A stretch of 64,000 bases of DNA, from the NCBI GenBank assembly GCA_032718565.1, contig JAVGVS010000002.1:9878307-9942306 (forward strand), read 5' to 3'. The DNA comes from Distichodus sexfasciatus. Taxonomy: Eukaryota; Chordata; Actinopteri; Characiformes; Distichodontidae. The position numbers were made by a program, and so were the translations under genes. Below, one piece after another: positions 40,862 through 53,408 of this stretch. How positions within the stretch are numbered: position 1 is the first letter of the stretch; each line of letters begins with the position of its first letter. Below the pieces are notes generated by a model. The model made no database searches, was not told the DNA's origin, and saw only the letters and a program-made list of their open reading frames with translations.

Positions 40862-41006
40862 GCCACCAATTCACGTGAAGGAGGAGCCGCTAAACATGGA
40901 CGACGACGAGTGTCCGATGTCGCTGGTGACGACGGCCAATCACAGTCCGGAGCTGGAGGAGGACCGCGAGCTTGAGGAGGGCAACCTATCGGATGACCTG
41001 GAGTGA
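40862..41006 (+). CDS. foxp2: foxp2 terminal coding exon (acidic C-terminus, stop)
   Basis: The coding part is 145 nt, phase 2, ending with TGA at 41004-41006. It encodes [20 protein letters not shown] then [20 protein letters not shown] and NLSDDLE. VKEEP is a candidate SUMO-acceptor motif (human FOXP2 is sumoylated in this region). The acidic tail matches human [20 protein letters not shown] and its ending PLSEDLE. The acceptor is CTTCCAG ending at 40861. The 3' UTR continues in the same exon. Confidence 0.96.
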
Positions 41007-42304
41007 CACTTTTCCTTCCTGTCCCCTCTCCACCAATCCCCCCGTTTTCCCCAACCGTCTGCCGGGACTCCGCCCCGACCATCCCGTCCCCTTCTTCTGA
41101 CCGCTCCACCACCGCCACCACCATCACCACCACCTCCACCACCACCACCACCGCCACCACGGCAGCATTCGGAAGCGGAAGGGATATTTATTTAGAAACG
41201 CGTCCGAACCCGGGAGACTGACCCAAAGAAACTCTCTCAGCCCTTTGAGGACCATGGAGCAGGCATGAGATGTCTGTTTTTTAAGATAATAACAGAAAAA
41301 AGGACACAATTTCCTTCTGATGGCTTGGCCACACCAGACTCATGGACGGAAACGGAAAAGAGAAAAACCCGAACAAACGCTCGAGTCTTATCAGTAGAAA
41401 GTTGACGGCCACATATACTGCCAAAAACAACGGTTAGGTTTGTGAATATCCAACCCACAGTAGTCGCTGATGTTAGATACAATTGCTGGTTCAATTCAAG
41501 TTGTTGCTCTGTTATGATTTGCACAGGAGTAGTATCAGAAGTTAGTGTCACTGCCTGTATGTTGCTGAAAACAAAAAGAACAGTGTTCCTTTCGTTTATT
41601 TTCTTTTGGAAAAACTTTTTCCCCCTTTTCGTTCTTTTTTTTTTCTTTTTGTTTTGCGACGCCACCAACTGTAAATGCCATCGTTAAAAGTCACACCAAT
41701 ACCAGAACCGCGGTATCAAGACTGTTGCAGCTGTCCAAAAAAAAAAACGAAAAAAAAAGTAGGTCTCCAGTGTCTCTATCTCTGTATGTGCTGAAAAGTG
41801 AACCGTGAAAACTGAGTTGAAACGTAAATGTTTGTGTAAAACACCACGCTGAGGAAACAAAAAAGAAAAAAAGAAAAGATACATTTCTGCATATTCTTCT
41901 ACTAGTCTCTTTACCTCCTTGTTATAAAGCTTTGTCTACCTGCAAGAGTCACAGGCAACAGCTAAAAACCAAAGCTAACGCTATCAACGGCCAATAGCTT
42001 AGACAGAAGCCACCAGACTCTTTGGTCAGCCTTCTGTGACCTTTATCCAGTACAAAGAGAAGCTTTCTTTTCCGCTAACTACCTTCGAATAACCTCTGGG
42101 ATTGTGTCATTTAGCCCTGTACAAAGATTTTAAAGAATCTGACGTTTCATTTGATTCCCGGTTTGAGGAGCTGGCGCCCCCGAGCCGGGGCGACTAAAGG
42201 AGGAGGAGTGAGGATGCGCTACGCGGGCTGGCTAGCGGTTAGAGAGCAGCTATAATGGATCATGACCAAAACAACCGTTTGTGTTATCAGTGGAAGTGCA
42301 GAAA

Positions 42305-42310
42305 AATAAA
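42305..42310 (+). promoter_or_regulatory. foxp2: alternative proximal polyadenylation signal (AATAAA)
   Basis: AATAAA at 42305-42310 followed within 30 nt by a T-rich/TG-containing stretch, which is the normal arrangement. Use would give a 1.3 kb 3' UTR. Inference only. Confidence 0.25.
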
Positions 42311-43715
42311 TGTTGTGATTTTATTTTTTTTTTGCTTTACTTTTTTATATCTATATATAGAAAGAAAAACATTTTTTTCTACAGCATTTTTTTGTGTCCC
42401 ATCTTCTTGTTTTCATTCCTAGTGAAATGTGTCGTTCAGTGGGTCTGTCTGAAATGTCACGTCCTAATATCTGTATGGTTTTTGTTTTTTTTTCCTCTCG
42501 GAGCCGTGTCAAAGCCGAAACTAAAAACAATGAGAGCCAAACTTTTAAGATATCTAGTGAAGCCAAAAAAATCATGATTTCGACGTCGATGTGAAATGAT
42601 GTGGCTTGGTTATCTTGTAGAAGCAAATAATATAGCCATTTGTACGAAGAGACTTTTCTAGGTGATATTTGCTTTGCTCCATTCGATTTCTCACCAAATT
42701 CATTGTAAAATCCATGATTGGGGTGGGGGGGCTGCAGCTGGAGCTGGGGGATGCAGGATGGGGGTGCGGGGGGATAGAAACAGCCAACGTTATATGTGAT
42801 GTGTGAGATTAGGTAAGAGACGTGGTTGTGCTTCTGTTGTGATCATAGCAAATGTCATCTAGAAAAGAGGTTGTTGCTTTAACGGTCATTTCTGTTTTTC
42901 AGTCAAACCAAAGTAACACAAATTTCTGCCTCCTCTCGTGTGGGATAGAGTTGCTAGCACTTGGAGCTGTTGTAAGACCCACTCGGTCCTGCCTGTTTCT
43001 TTTTTCCTTTTCATTTGGTCTGCTGACTTTCCTGGTCCTCGTTCTGCTCGGCTACCGGTGCAGAAAAGCTGTCTGCACCTGATAATGTTACGCATTGTAC
43101 CTGAAATGTCAGCGTTGGTTTAATTTCTGTGTATTGAAACATACGGTGCAGTTGTTGCTCTGCAGTGCGGTGCCAAACCGAGAGGTTGGCTGCTAGTGTA
43201 GTGCAAGACACGCACTAAAATGCACACACACACACACACACAAGAACACACACCAATAAGACTCTTACAGCAGTTCAGCTCAGAGAAGAAGCTGGGTCCA
43301 GGAACAAAGCTTATCCCTTATCCTTTGCTGGAGTCAGCGAATTGACTTGAAGATGACGTTCATAATAATTTTATCACACCAAATATAGCGTCATTGAAAA
43401 AAAGGGTTCTCCCACTGATCCAAAAAGGCTTTCTAAAAGGTTCTACCTCTTCACGATTTCAGACAAAAATAAGGCAGATTGCACGAGTTATTAGAATGCT
43501 AACAAAAAGCTGTCACCTTCTCCTCCTCCACCTGTCTCATAAGACATTGCCAATAGACAGTTTACATTCCCAATGACAGACATGGAAAGTTTTGCATTGT
43601 AAAAGGTTGTCCTGAAACATTTGTAGAATGATTATGTAAAAATATACCTGTAAGGGGATATTGTGTTTTAAAAATGCATGTCTAAAACTCATGTGGTGGA
43701 CTGGAAATAAGAATT

Positions 43716-43721
43716 AATAAA
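43716..43721 (+). promoter_or_regulatory. foxp2: alternative polyadenylation signal (AATAAA)
   Basis: AATAAA at 43716-43721 within the predicted 3' UTR. Use would give a 2.7 kb 3' UTR. Downstream elements are weak. Confidence 0.2.
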
Positions 43722-44578
43722 AGCATATAATTAAAAGATCAGGATGGTGGCCTAAGTATACGATGCATAAAAATATGCATACCTCAGCTATACTGTTTTT
43801 TTGGGGGAGGGGGGGGGTGAAGGATGGAAAAATGAACTCTCAGCCACAGAATGCATATTACCTGTAGATTTTGCATGGGTTTTGTAAAAACATTTTAAAA
43901 AATGTCTAAAATAGTTGCTTGCACATAACACCAGAAAGACCTCCAGACCTGCAATCTGCTCCTCCCCTAGATTTAGGATTGTCTGGATTTTTTCTGGGAT
44001 GATTTTGTCTGTATTTTGATAATTGTGCATACTATGTAAAAAGATGAAAAAAAAATGTTGGTGGACCCATGAATTTGCCAGACATTTTTTTCTAAGCTAA
44101 AAAAAAAACAGTGTTTCTTTTCTTAATTTCATGACTTTTTACCTTTCTCACATTGCTTGCTAAGAATAGCAAACCTGCTTTTTTCCTGCATCTGCGTTGC
44201 GTAGCTGTGAGGCTTTAACCTAATGTGTGTATTTATTGCTTGTACCTCTGTGCATACGTTATGGAGCATTATGTCTGGCTGTTGAGTCATGTATCCTTTC
44301 TATTACTATCATTCTTTAACGATCGGGAATATGATCCCCTATGTATACAGTAAATTGGGACAGTAGCAAAAAAAACATGTTTATGTAATTGGTGAAAACC
44401 TTCTTTTTCCTGTTTTATTTTTTGTTACATTTCTTTGAATCAAGGTTGACTAATTTTTTGATACCTTTCATTACCGTGTACTGTGTCCATACGTTACGAT
44501 TTTCGCCGAGAGTAGAGCTCATGATGGAGAATTGTAAGAGGCGTTATTATTTTCTGTATTCATGGCTTTTCACTGCTG

Positions 44579-44589
44579 AATAAAATAAA
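44579..44589 (+). promoter_or_regulatory. foxp2: candidate polyadenylation signal of foxp2 (overlapping AATAAA pair)
   Basis: Two overlapping AATAAA hexamers at 44579-44584 and 44584-44589. Downstream of them the T-rich stretch at 44648-44653 and following is a possible cleavage-stimulating element. This is the most distal hexamer before the sequence changes to GA-rich and GC-rich intergenic DNA. RNA evidence is not available here. Confidence 0.45.
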
Positions 44590-44600
44590 GGACCAAAACT

Positions 44601-46380
44601 AGGATTTGAAAAGCAACTGTCTACCTCCAACATCAGGGAGTTCCTACTTTTTTGTACACATATATCTTTTATTCTACAAAGACGCAGCCCATGGAAATCA
44701 GGCCGGCATTACGCTTTTATGCAATGTAGAGGAATTCGATGCAGAAAGTCGTGGCGAGAGAAAGAGAAAGAAAGAGAGTGAGAGGGAGAAAATAATTAAA
44801 GTTTAATCGCTGTGTTACAAGTCTTTGTTCCAGCTTCCAGCACCTAGAGTGTTGTTTAGATGAGCAGGACGGGTGGAGGTTTGGCGAGTGGGGCGGAGGG
44901 GGTATTCGCGGTCGGTGCGGGCCGGACTGGATCTAATGGGCTCGGCCCGCGTTCTGCAGCCTCCGGCTTTGATCTTTTAGAGGACGAGGCTCGGCACAAC
45001 TCACATGAAAGGCTATTTGGGGCCGGAGCACAGCTTCCCTGGGAAAACGGCATCTTCTTTGCCGCTCTGTTCTTTTGCTCTCCGGCCCCACTCGGGCTTT
45101 GCGGGGTGTTACATGTTTACCAGCGCATTTGAAGTGTGGCAGAAGGGACCGGACCAGTTTACTCTGCCCTTATAATGCATGGGACCGGATCATCCTCCTC
45201 CTCCCTCACATTGTGTGTTCTCATGTCTCCACTGTTATGGCAGCGATGGAACACGTGTATACAAAAAAAAATCCATCGGGTTCAACTTAAAAACTTAAGC
45301 TCCACTGCTTCCAAAAAATTGAAGTCAAATCAAAATAGTTATGGTAATTATGTCGACTCATCGTTTGAAGTAAGTTTTCCCTTTGTATTGCTCTCTGTAA
45401 GAAACCTGTTTGCTGTTTCACTTAGAGCTTATCATTCTACATAAATGTCATATTTCATTTAACTGCAGGATACTGTATAATTACAGGACAGAACCACAAT
45501 ATATTGCTATTCCAGTTTTGCAAATTTTAATTTCCATTGTTCCTGTATCGCACATTAACACATTCACTCTTAAAACGCAGCCATGAAAACTCATGAAAGT
45601 TAGAAATCACATACATTACTGTTTTTCAAGTTGAAGTAACTGAAAGACGTATATTAATGTCATTTATTGATCAAATCAGTTTTTACAGATTAGAACTGAA
45701 CGCAGTGAGCTTCTTCCCCTCCCGCTTGAGTTTAACTGCGAGTCCAACTAAAACGCCCGCTTTAAACTCTGGTTTAATATCTTACTTTGCAAGTGAAATC
45801 CACTGACCACAAATTTAATGGAAGAAGCGGCGGGAGACGTAGCAGGAGCCGCTCTTAACGTGTCAAAGTCACCCGCATGTCTTACGGCGGGACGTGACTG
45901 AGCCCCGAGTCTCTGGAGTAAAAACCCCGAGTCTCATTATCATTCACACCAGCTCCACCATGACTGATGGCCCGCTCTCTCAGTGGCCCTCTAGTCTGAA
46001 GGGGTTTGACTGTATACCTCACAGACCGGTCTAACAGGTCCCCGAGAAGCCTCCTCTAAGTAGCTCACTACGGAGGACTGTAGAGGACACGCGTCAGCGC
46101 CGCTGCTACTCTCTTCATCTCGAGATCACGAATTATTATTCTCGCGATTTCTCGCGATCACCACTTATAGTGTCTCGTGATGTGGAAATAACGGGAGTTT
46201 TCTTTTGATCACGACTTGTTTTCTAGCCGATCTCCCGACAGCGCAGCATTACTGTTCTGGACGATTTTACTTTTTGATCGTGGACCGTCACCAGTGGAAA
46301 CAGCAGTACGTTTATAGACAGTTATATCAGCGTCCATCACTTATTTGAGGCTTTACTGTCGGGGACTGTTAATTTAAAAA
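44601..46380. other. intergenic DNA downstream of foxp2
   Basis: No gene seen. GA-rich at 44755-44795, GC-rich at 44860-45120. At 46110-46200 TCTCGAGATCACGA and TCTCGCGATCACC words resemble the minisatellite that starts at 46381, perhaps its source. Confidence 0.6.
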
Positions 46381-46960
46381 AAAAAATAACACGTGATCTC
46401 GAGAAAATGTTGTTTTATGTTGAAATCATGAAATAACTCGTGATCTCGAGAAAATGTTGTTTTATGTTGATATCATGAAATAACTCGTGATCTCGAGAAA
46501 ATGTTTTATGTTGAACTCATGAAAAAAATAAATCGTGATCTCGAGAAAATGTTGTTTTATGTTGAAATCATGAAATAACTCGTGATCTCGAGAAAATGTT
46601 GTTTTATGTTGATATCATGAAATAACTCGTGATCTCGAGAAAATGTTTTATGTTGAACTCATGAAAAAAATAAATCGTGATCTCGAGAAAATGTTGTTTT
46701 ATGTTGAAATCATGAAATAACTCGTGATTTCGAGAAAATGTTTTATGTTGAAATCATGAAAAACAAATAACTCGTGATCTCGAGAAAATGTTTCATGTTG
46801 AAATCATGAAATAACTCGTGATTTCGAGAAAATGTTATGTTGAAATCATGAAATAACTCACGATCTCGAGAAAATGTTCTTTGTTGAAATCATGAAAAAC
46901 AAATAACTCGTGATATCGAGAAAATGTTTTATGTTGAAATCATTAAAAAAAAAATAATGA
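46381..46960. repeat. minisatellite with XhoI-bearing about 47 bp units and higher-order period
   Basis: Twelve or so units of the type CTCGTGATCTCGAGAAAATG, TTGTTTTATGTTGAAATCAT, GAAATAA. Variants differ by lacking TTG, by CTCATGAAAAAAATAAAT or by AAAAACAAAT endings. A three-unit block (A, B with GATATCATG, C with GAACTCATGAAAAAAATAAA) repeats at 46390-46533 and 46534-46674, a period of about 141-143 bp. It is downstream of foxp2. Confidence 0.9.
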
Positions 46961-48959
46961 ATGAAAAAACCATTTATTTTTCTACAATGCAGTTTAGAAT
47001 GCAGTTTGCACTTCTTTCTGTTATGTTTAACTATCTATATCTATCAGTCGTTTTGTGGCAGAGCACTGTTCAGTGATTTACAACTTAAACAAAATGATAT
47101 TGTGAAGCAGACAAAACTGAGTTAAAATGAGGAACGGGTGATGTTAATCGGGCCAGCAGTCAGAGGACCGGCCACGCTTAACGATATAAGGACTGAGGGG
47201 GAGTAACGCACAGAACACTTTAGGTGTAGCGTGTGTTTCTGTGTTTGCAAAGAACTTGAACTTTTCTGTAGATTTATAGCCTGTCTTTAAAAAGTACAGT
47301 ATTTTACTATGGGAATAACTAAATTTACAGCAATTGATTACAGTGTGAGACCCCCTGACCCTAGCACGGGTCATCACTTGCCCCTCCAACTGCTGCTTCT
47401 GCTGCCGCCGCCGCTGCTGCTGCTGCGATGTGCCGTTCTGGAGCCCTTCCTCTCGGGGCACTGCTCTTCCTCCTCGACTCTATTTATGCACTTGGAAGTG
47501 TTTGTGAATTCAAGTGAGGGATGGCATACGGCGCGCAACAAGGGGCGCTGTGTACTACACAACATCAGAGGGAGCGCAGACATTAAAGTGTGAGCAACAT
47601 TACAGACCCCTCTTTCAAAGGCCATGAAATAATAATGTGTTGTGGTTAGCGCCATCCGCGAGTCACACTGGCTGCTTTTCATAAAGTGGAGTTATTTACA
47701 GTGCAATGAATAAAAGAAAGGGGTAGTGGTGCAAGCCTTTCACACATAAACTGAAGAGGAGGCACTTTAAAAAAAAGAGCACAGGAGGAAGAGAGGAAGA
47801 GAAGGAGGGAGGAAGAACTGAAATGCTGAAATAGGTCAGTGTGCGTTTTACTCTTGAGGAAGAGGTCTAGCTCTGTTCATTAAATCAGATTTCATTTCCA
47901 AAGCGTGTCTGAGTGTCCTGCTATTTCAGTAAAGCTTTCATCAAACAATCTTACTGATTTCTCTCATAATGAAGAATGATGAGGGATTCTTCCCAGAAAT
48001 AAAATGCAGTTTTATACATATACAGTAAGATCACCATGCAATGAAAATACACATTTGCTGTGTCCTTCCAAACCACACCCACGGCATCACACGTTACCAA
48101 AGATGTGTCTTATAGGATATGTAATAATGTAGCTGCATATATGAAAGATGATACACTGACTTCATAGGTTGCTTCACCAGAACCTGTTCATTCCCTTTTC
48201 ACCTCTGACAGTGTTTGTCTGTTCTGGCGCAGGGCACATCCCAGGGCTGTGGTATCGGACACTAAATAGTCTGAGGCGATGGCAACGCTAATTGAGATCA
48301 TCATTATTATAATTGCAGTGCAGGGGGAAAAAGTGTGTCTTAAATAATTTGCATTGCTCTCGAGTTGATATTGGAACGCAGTGCAAAAATAATTGCATGG
48401 CTGCAAGGCACGTTTGGGTTGGACAGCTCTGTCTGTCTGTCTCTCTCTCTGTCTGTCTCTCTCTCTTTCTTTCTTCCCAGGGGCAACATTGGACACCCCC
48501 CTCCTCCTCCTCCTCCTCCTGCTCATTCTCCTCCTCCTCCTCTTCTTCCGCTGGTCACGTTATTGATGCGCCTCTCCTTAGCCACAAAGACCCTGGCTTT
48601 CATGTCTGATAACTGCACCAGCTCACATGCAGAGCAGCGTTTGTATATTAAGATAAGACGAAAGGGGCTTGAATGTTCATTACACAGAGAAAAGTGTCCA
48701 AACTATTATTTAGTGTGAAATAAATGTTAGTAAATACCTAAAATTAAGTTCATTATCTGAGATCTGGAAAAAAGTATTTAACATTCTAAGAGTGTCTACA
48801 AAATATGTTAAAGCTACAACAAAGATAGAAAATTTGCATGCATCTCGAAAGTGCTCGTATTCCTGAAAACTTTTTGGAGCTCTTCTACATAAAATAAAAG
48901 ACAGTTAGAACAGGTGGGAAACTCTGGAAATTGCTGACGCTGATGAATTTCTGCCTGTG

Positions 48960-49130
48960 GCAGGTTTGTACCACACACACACACACACCTGCATCTTGCT
49001 ATCTTTCTTTGTGACATAGGTCCCATAATGACTACAGTAGATGTAAATAATACATTCTACTCCTAACCCTGTCCCTAACCATCAGCATTTTTGTTTGAAT
49101 AAAAGCTGGAACTTTATATAAAACATTTTG
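48960..49130 (+). repeat. CA-associated dispersed repeat
   Basis: CA repeat, then TTGTGACATAGGTCCCATAA, TGACTACAGTAGATGTAAAT, AATTCTACT-like and CCTAACCCTGTCCCTAACC. The same word order appears at 59240-59400 (GTAAGGTGCTTCTATTGAC, TGACTAGATGTAAACAATTC) and inverted at 51170-51450. It is probably one fish repeat family that carries its own microsatellite. Confidence 0.55.
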
Positions 49131-51169
49131 TACTTTTGTTGCATTGTTTTTCTAGTTTCCCTCATCTCATTAATAACTAACAACCTGAGCACACACAAAA
49201 GTCCCCCACACACACACCCTTCACCAACATGATGTTTTGATCACAGATATGAAATGTATCATTATTATTAATATTAGTAGTAGTAGTAATATCCATCAGC
49301 ATGTTCTTACATGATATTCATATTCAACCCCTGCACTGAGAAACCACATAACTAAGAAATCTCATAAATGGAAGTCCATTAAACACGTCTTTACACACGT
49401 CAAAATCGAAGATGTAATATTTTAAAGTGGCTGCACTGATCTGACTCAAGGACTAGCACTATCACTTCCAATCCACTCCTCAGGACTCAGATCAAGACCT
49501 AATTGGCAATTCATCTGAATTTATTAAAGAGCGATTTCAATTACACACCACCACCGCTGAGTTCTGATGCACCAAATTAAATTAGGACACTTGATTGTAT
49601 CTGTCTCAAAAATCTCAAGAATATTTAAAGAGCTACAATTTTCTTCTGGAACTTCTGAAGAGGAACTTTCTGTACAGTGCCTTCCTGGGGAGTGAGGGAG
49701 GGAGGGAGGAAGAGAGAGAGAGCGAGGATGCTGGCATTGCTGAGGAATAGTGGGTTAAATCACTTACTGAAGATTTTTAATGACATTTCAGTGTTCCTCG
49801 CATAATTACTCTTCATCTAAGATATCCCATAATGATGTTGGACAGTCTCGGTTCAGGCTCGCTGGCTTGCTTCATTAGCGTGTCATTCCCATTTCACATC
49901 AGAAGATTTCATTGTAATGCTGAATATGCGTGGCCCTCTGCACTGGTCTAATCAAAGTGGATCCACTTGTATTATTAATATCGGAATATCGCCCGGCTTG
50001 CTATTTTTTATAAATAAAAGAATACAGATGCATAAATCAGCTGTCATTTATTAGCGCGATGCTGGCATATCCGCCAGACACGCGAGGCTAACCTTATCCT
50101 CCCCTCATCAAGACAAGGGAGGAAAGGGAAAGGGAGAGCCCGGCATTAAAAATACATACTAATTCCTGCATGAAGTAATCGGATTACAGAGCAGGTGACA
50201 CTGGCCACTCAAATTCAAATGATTGGCAATAATGAGGCATGAGAATGAACAGAGAGAGAAAAAGAGAGAGAGAGAGAGATTAAGGCTTTTGTGCATAAAG
50301 GTGAATCCGCTCTCTTCCTCTCTTTGACCTGGAGGTGTGAATGAATGTGGACGAGGACACTTTGCTTGCAGCTTTTGCTGACCAGCACTAAAACACTTCA
50401 GCTCCTGTGTTTCTCCTGCTCCTCCTCCTCCTCTTCTTCTTCTTCCTTTTTCCGGTCGGGTGAAGGCCGCCTCGCTGTGGCTGTAGGATTTAGAATGGCA
50501 TAACTCCACAGAGATTAAAGAAGACGGCACTCGTAGAAAATTAACTCCCTCTTTTTTAGGCGTCTAAAACACACACACACACACACACATCAGTTTCGCT
50601 ATGCCCTTTACTGTCACTTTAATACGATTTTAAATGCGGAGTTTACATTATTAAATTATCCCTACGCAAATCTTTCAATTAGCTACAAAAATCCCTTTAA
50701 AGCACAATTAATTACCTTGTTAAAGTAGAGTGGGTCCTGTTCAGGGTGTGTATCTGTGTGTTCTGATCTGGTCTGACGTGTTTAGCTCATACACACCAGA
50801 CGGAATGTGCTTGGGAACGATGATCAAGGTCATGAGACTCAGGCCGTTAGAGTTGGTCACACTTAGATGTGAACTGAGACTCAGATGAAGAGTAATTACA
50901 CGAGGAACACTGAGATGTCATTAAAAATCTTCAGTAAGTGATTACTGAAGTCAAGTCCCTGCTCAACTCACCTGTACATCACCTGGTGTGGTCTGTTCTA
51001 TACACCACTCTCTGGCTCACACTCTCCCTCACTCTAGAGAAAATGCAGCATTTTAACGTTACAAACATAAATGGCTTTGAAACCACTAATGTATTTTTTT
51101 CTTTTTTATAAAATCTTAATATATTGTAAATGCATATGGTGAATAAAGTTCCCACATGCTTTCCTTGTG

Positions 51170-51450
51170 TGTATGTGTGTGTGTGTGTGTGGACGGGTAT
51201 TTATGGCGTTGTGGGGACCTTTTTGTCCACTTTTATTCGTTTATTTGGGCTTTGTTGGGATATTTGAGAGGTCTCCATGAAGAAAAATGACTTTATAGAA
51301 AATGTGCATGTTTTACTTGAGAGACTAAAAGAGGTAAAGATGTGCTTTTGGTTACTGAGGTTAAGGTTAGGCTGAGGGTTAGGTGTAGGTGTAAAATTAT
51401 ATACATCTAGTCATTACGGGAGTCTATGGAAGGACTTCACAAAGATAGTA
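51170..51450 (-). repeat. CA-associated dispersed repeat, inverted copy
   Basis: GT repeat, GGGGACCTTTTTGTCCAC, then GGTTAAGGTTAGGCTGAGGG and CTAGTCATTACGGGAGTCTA then GGAAGGACTTCACAAAGATA. Read on the complement it follows the order of 48960-49130. The GGTTAGGTG words are not telomere repeats. Confidence 0.55.
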
Positions 51451-51595
51451 ATATGCGACGTTGTGTGTGTGGGTGTGTGGGTGGGTGCATGCATGTGTGT
51501 GTGGTAACATTATTATCCGGAACAGGCAAAGTGAGACCTGGAACCACAGGACAGGTATGTTTTGCCAGCATGATCAAACTAAGGTGTGTATGTGA

Positions 51596-51596
<1 letters not shown>

Positions 51597-51645
<49 letters not shown>

Positions 51646-51668
51646 GAGAGAGAGAGAGAGAGAGAGAT
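51597..51668. repeat. compound GT then GA microsatellite
   Basis: TGTGTGTGTGTGTGTGAGAGAG runs into (GA)n and AAAGGAAGAGAGAG. A second CT/CTCC block is at 51746-51793. Confidence 0.9.
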
Positions 51669-52047
51669 CAAACGTATGCTGTTTATTTCATGAAACTAGA
51701 AGTGTTGAGCTGGTTATCCTTTATTTACATTCCACCTAGTCCGAGCATCTCTCTCTCTCCCTCTCTCTCTCTCTTCATCCCTCCCTCTCTTATGGTCAGT
51801 AGCGATCAGTAGTGTCCTGCTCCTCTTGCAGCCCCCCCTCATGCCTCATAATCCAGCAGCCTCTCAGAGATGATGATATTCACTCCAATCTCCCTTTTTC
51901 CACCAACACGCGTTTGATCTCTTATTTGCATGTAAGTGCCCACAGGGCAGTAAAGTTATTTGGATGAGATTTTTTTCCCCCTCTGTGTAGCATCATCTCA
52001 ATATACCTGAGGGTGACGGAGCCATGTTTCCCCTGACATGTGCTCAC

Positions 52048-52052
52048 ATCTG

Positions 52053-52091
<39 letters not shown>

Positions 52092-52098
52092 ACACAAA
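52048..52098. repeat. CA microsatellite
   Basis: About 50 bp of (CA)n with one T interruption. Shortly downstream, at 52256-52289, a GA tract follows. Confidence 0.9.
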
Positions 52099-52255
52099 AC
52101 CCCACTGATATTTAACACCCTCACTTTCAGTTTAGCCCAAGACTGAAACAAACAAGAACATGAGCGGAACATGAATTCTACTTGCTCTCTCCACCCCACA
52201 CTTTAACCTCTGCTGGAGTGCTGTAAGCTACCTGAAAAAGAGAAAGATAGAAACA

Positions 52256-52291
<36 letters not shown>

Positions 52292-52539
52292 GAAAGAGAT
52301 GGCATCTAGTTTTGGGGTCAGTTAGAGGTCAGGATGCTTGTGATTACCGACCCAACAGTATGGTTTCAGGGAGCCAGACCTCTGCTGCAAGTTGCCCCCG
52401 CTTGCCCCCTTTTACCTTTCTGCCCTCACCCCACCCACCCTGACGTCCAAGACTTCTACTCTCACCCCCCTCTACCACCGCTGCTGCTGTTTGGAGCGGG
52501 CGCCACGGTAACGCTTGCGCGGAAACCGTGACCGCGGCT

Positions 52540-52870
52540 CTCCATGCATTTGATGTTTTTAAACAATTTATATTTGTTATCACATCAAAGAGGAGACGTG
52601 CAGTTATCAAAAGCATGAGAGGAACTTGCCGCCCGTGGGCCTTTCTCCTGCGCCGCATTGCTCATTCCATTTTATCTTTCTTGGTTTTGACTAATGTCAG
52701 TAACAGCTACCGGTAATAAAGTGCTTGTTAGGGCTTTGCTGTTGCCTTGCGAGCGCGCGGCTTTGATACACTGTCAGCCCATTTAGCAGCGCTTCCTGAT
52801 TACTGCCCCCACTGCATGTTTATTGATTGCAAGTTAATAAAGAGCTTTACCATGTTAAAGGAGACACACA
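52540..52870. promoter_or_regulatory. candidate conserved non-coding element (unverified)
   Basis: Repeat-free, with CATGCATTTGATG, TTATCACATCAAAGAGG (TCF/LEF-like), CAGTAACAGCTACC and TGTTTATTGATTGCAAG. TGTTTATTG is also close to a forkhead binding core. Inference from composition. Confidence 0.25.
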
Positions 52871-52899
52871 GGCTTTGAACAGCTCAGCCGCTGTTGAAG

Positions 52900-52931
<32 letters not shown>

Positions 52932-53179
52932 AGTGTGGGTTTGCAGGTGTACTGTCTTGTAGCCTAGTTTGGGAGCATGCTCTACTCCTACAAAACATGA
53001 ATACATGGCAGTTATTTTATTGAATAATATGGTAACTAAAATCATGCAATATATTTAACAATTTATTAACATTTACTGACACTTTTCAGTGCACTGAAAT
53101 GTGGATTTTTGATCAATACTTGAAATAAACATGCATATTTTTTATTCATTGTGACTATATGTAAAAAGTACAAAATTCC

Positions 53180-53408
53180 TAAACTGAAAAAAAAGATTCA
53201 TTGGATTTATTTGATTGAATAATGGACATTGGTTCCACATGAATCATTTGAGTTAGGCTGTCCTTATTCCTTTGCGTTATTTGATGCGTTTTGTTTTGAC
53301 TTAACACAGTAAAATCACATTTTCAGTGGAAACGTTAAAATATTAAGTCGAATCCATGTGAATCATTTTAGTTAACTTAATAAAGGCACATTCCCTTTTT
53401 TTCAGTGT
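53180..53408. mobile_element. possible small MITE with CTGAAAAAAA ends
   Basis: The left end reads TAAACTGAAAAAAAAGATTC and the right end CCCTTTTTTTCAGTGTATA, so the ends are inverted repeats. The interior has ATGAATCATTTGAGTTA and a second, similar GTGAATCATTTTAGTTAAC. This is a common fish MITE pattern. The intergenic region around it is AT-rich and otherwise featureless. Confidence 0.45.

Larger units (their letters stand above)
41007..44600 (+). other. foxp2: foxp2 3' UTR (about 3.6 kb, predicted)
   Basis: The sequence after the stop is non-coding, AT-rich and largely free of mobile elements, as expected of a long FOXP2-type 3' UTR. It begins with an ACC/CCA-rich stretch (41101-41161), includes T-rich blocks (41635-41655, 42322-42380) and a CA repeat at 43222-43241. 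AATAAA hexamers occur at 42305, 43716 and 44579, so alternative ends are possible. The outer end is an inference from the last hexamers. Confidence 0.6.
46961..53179. other. intergenic DNA with repeats, no gene recognised
   Basis: Contains the CA-associated repeats at 48960 and 51170, CT/TCC runs at 48428-48550, CA at 50570-50590, 52048 and a GT at 52905-52932. A CTG/CCG-rich bit at 47392-47427 is short. 49780-50070 and 52540-52870 are repeat-free with many TTATTA/ATAAAT words and may be enhancers. Confidence 0.6.

Noticed and set aside
46381..46960. CRISPR-like array
   Set aside because: Units are directly adjacent without unique spacers and the context is a vertebrate genome; it is a minisatellite.
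47309..47593. CTG/CCG-rich open frame downstream of foxp2
   Set aside because: Leu-rich low complexity, no homology, no splice context.
51360..51400. Telomere-like GGTTAGG words
   Set aside because: Irregular words within a dispersed repeat; no tandem TTAGGG.
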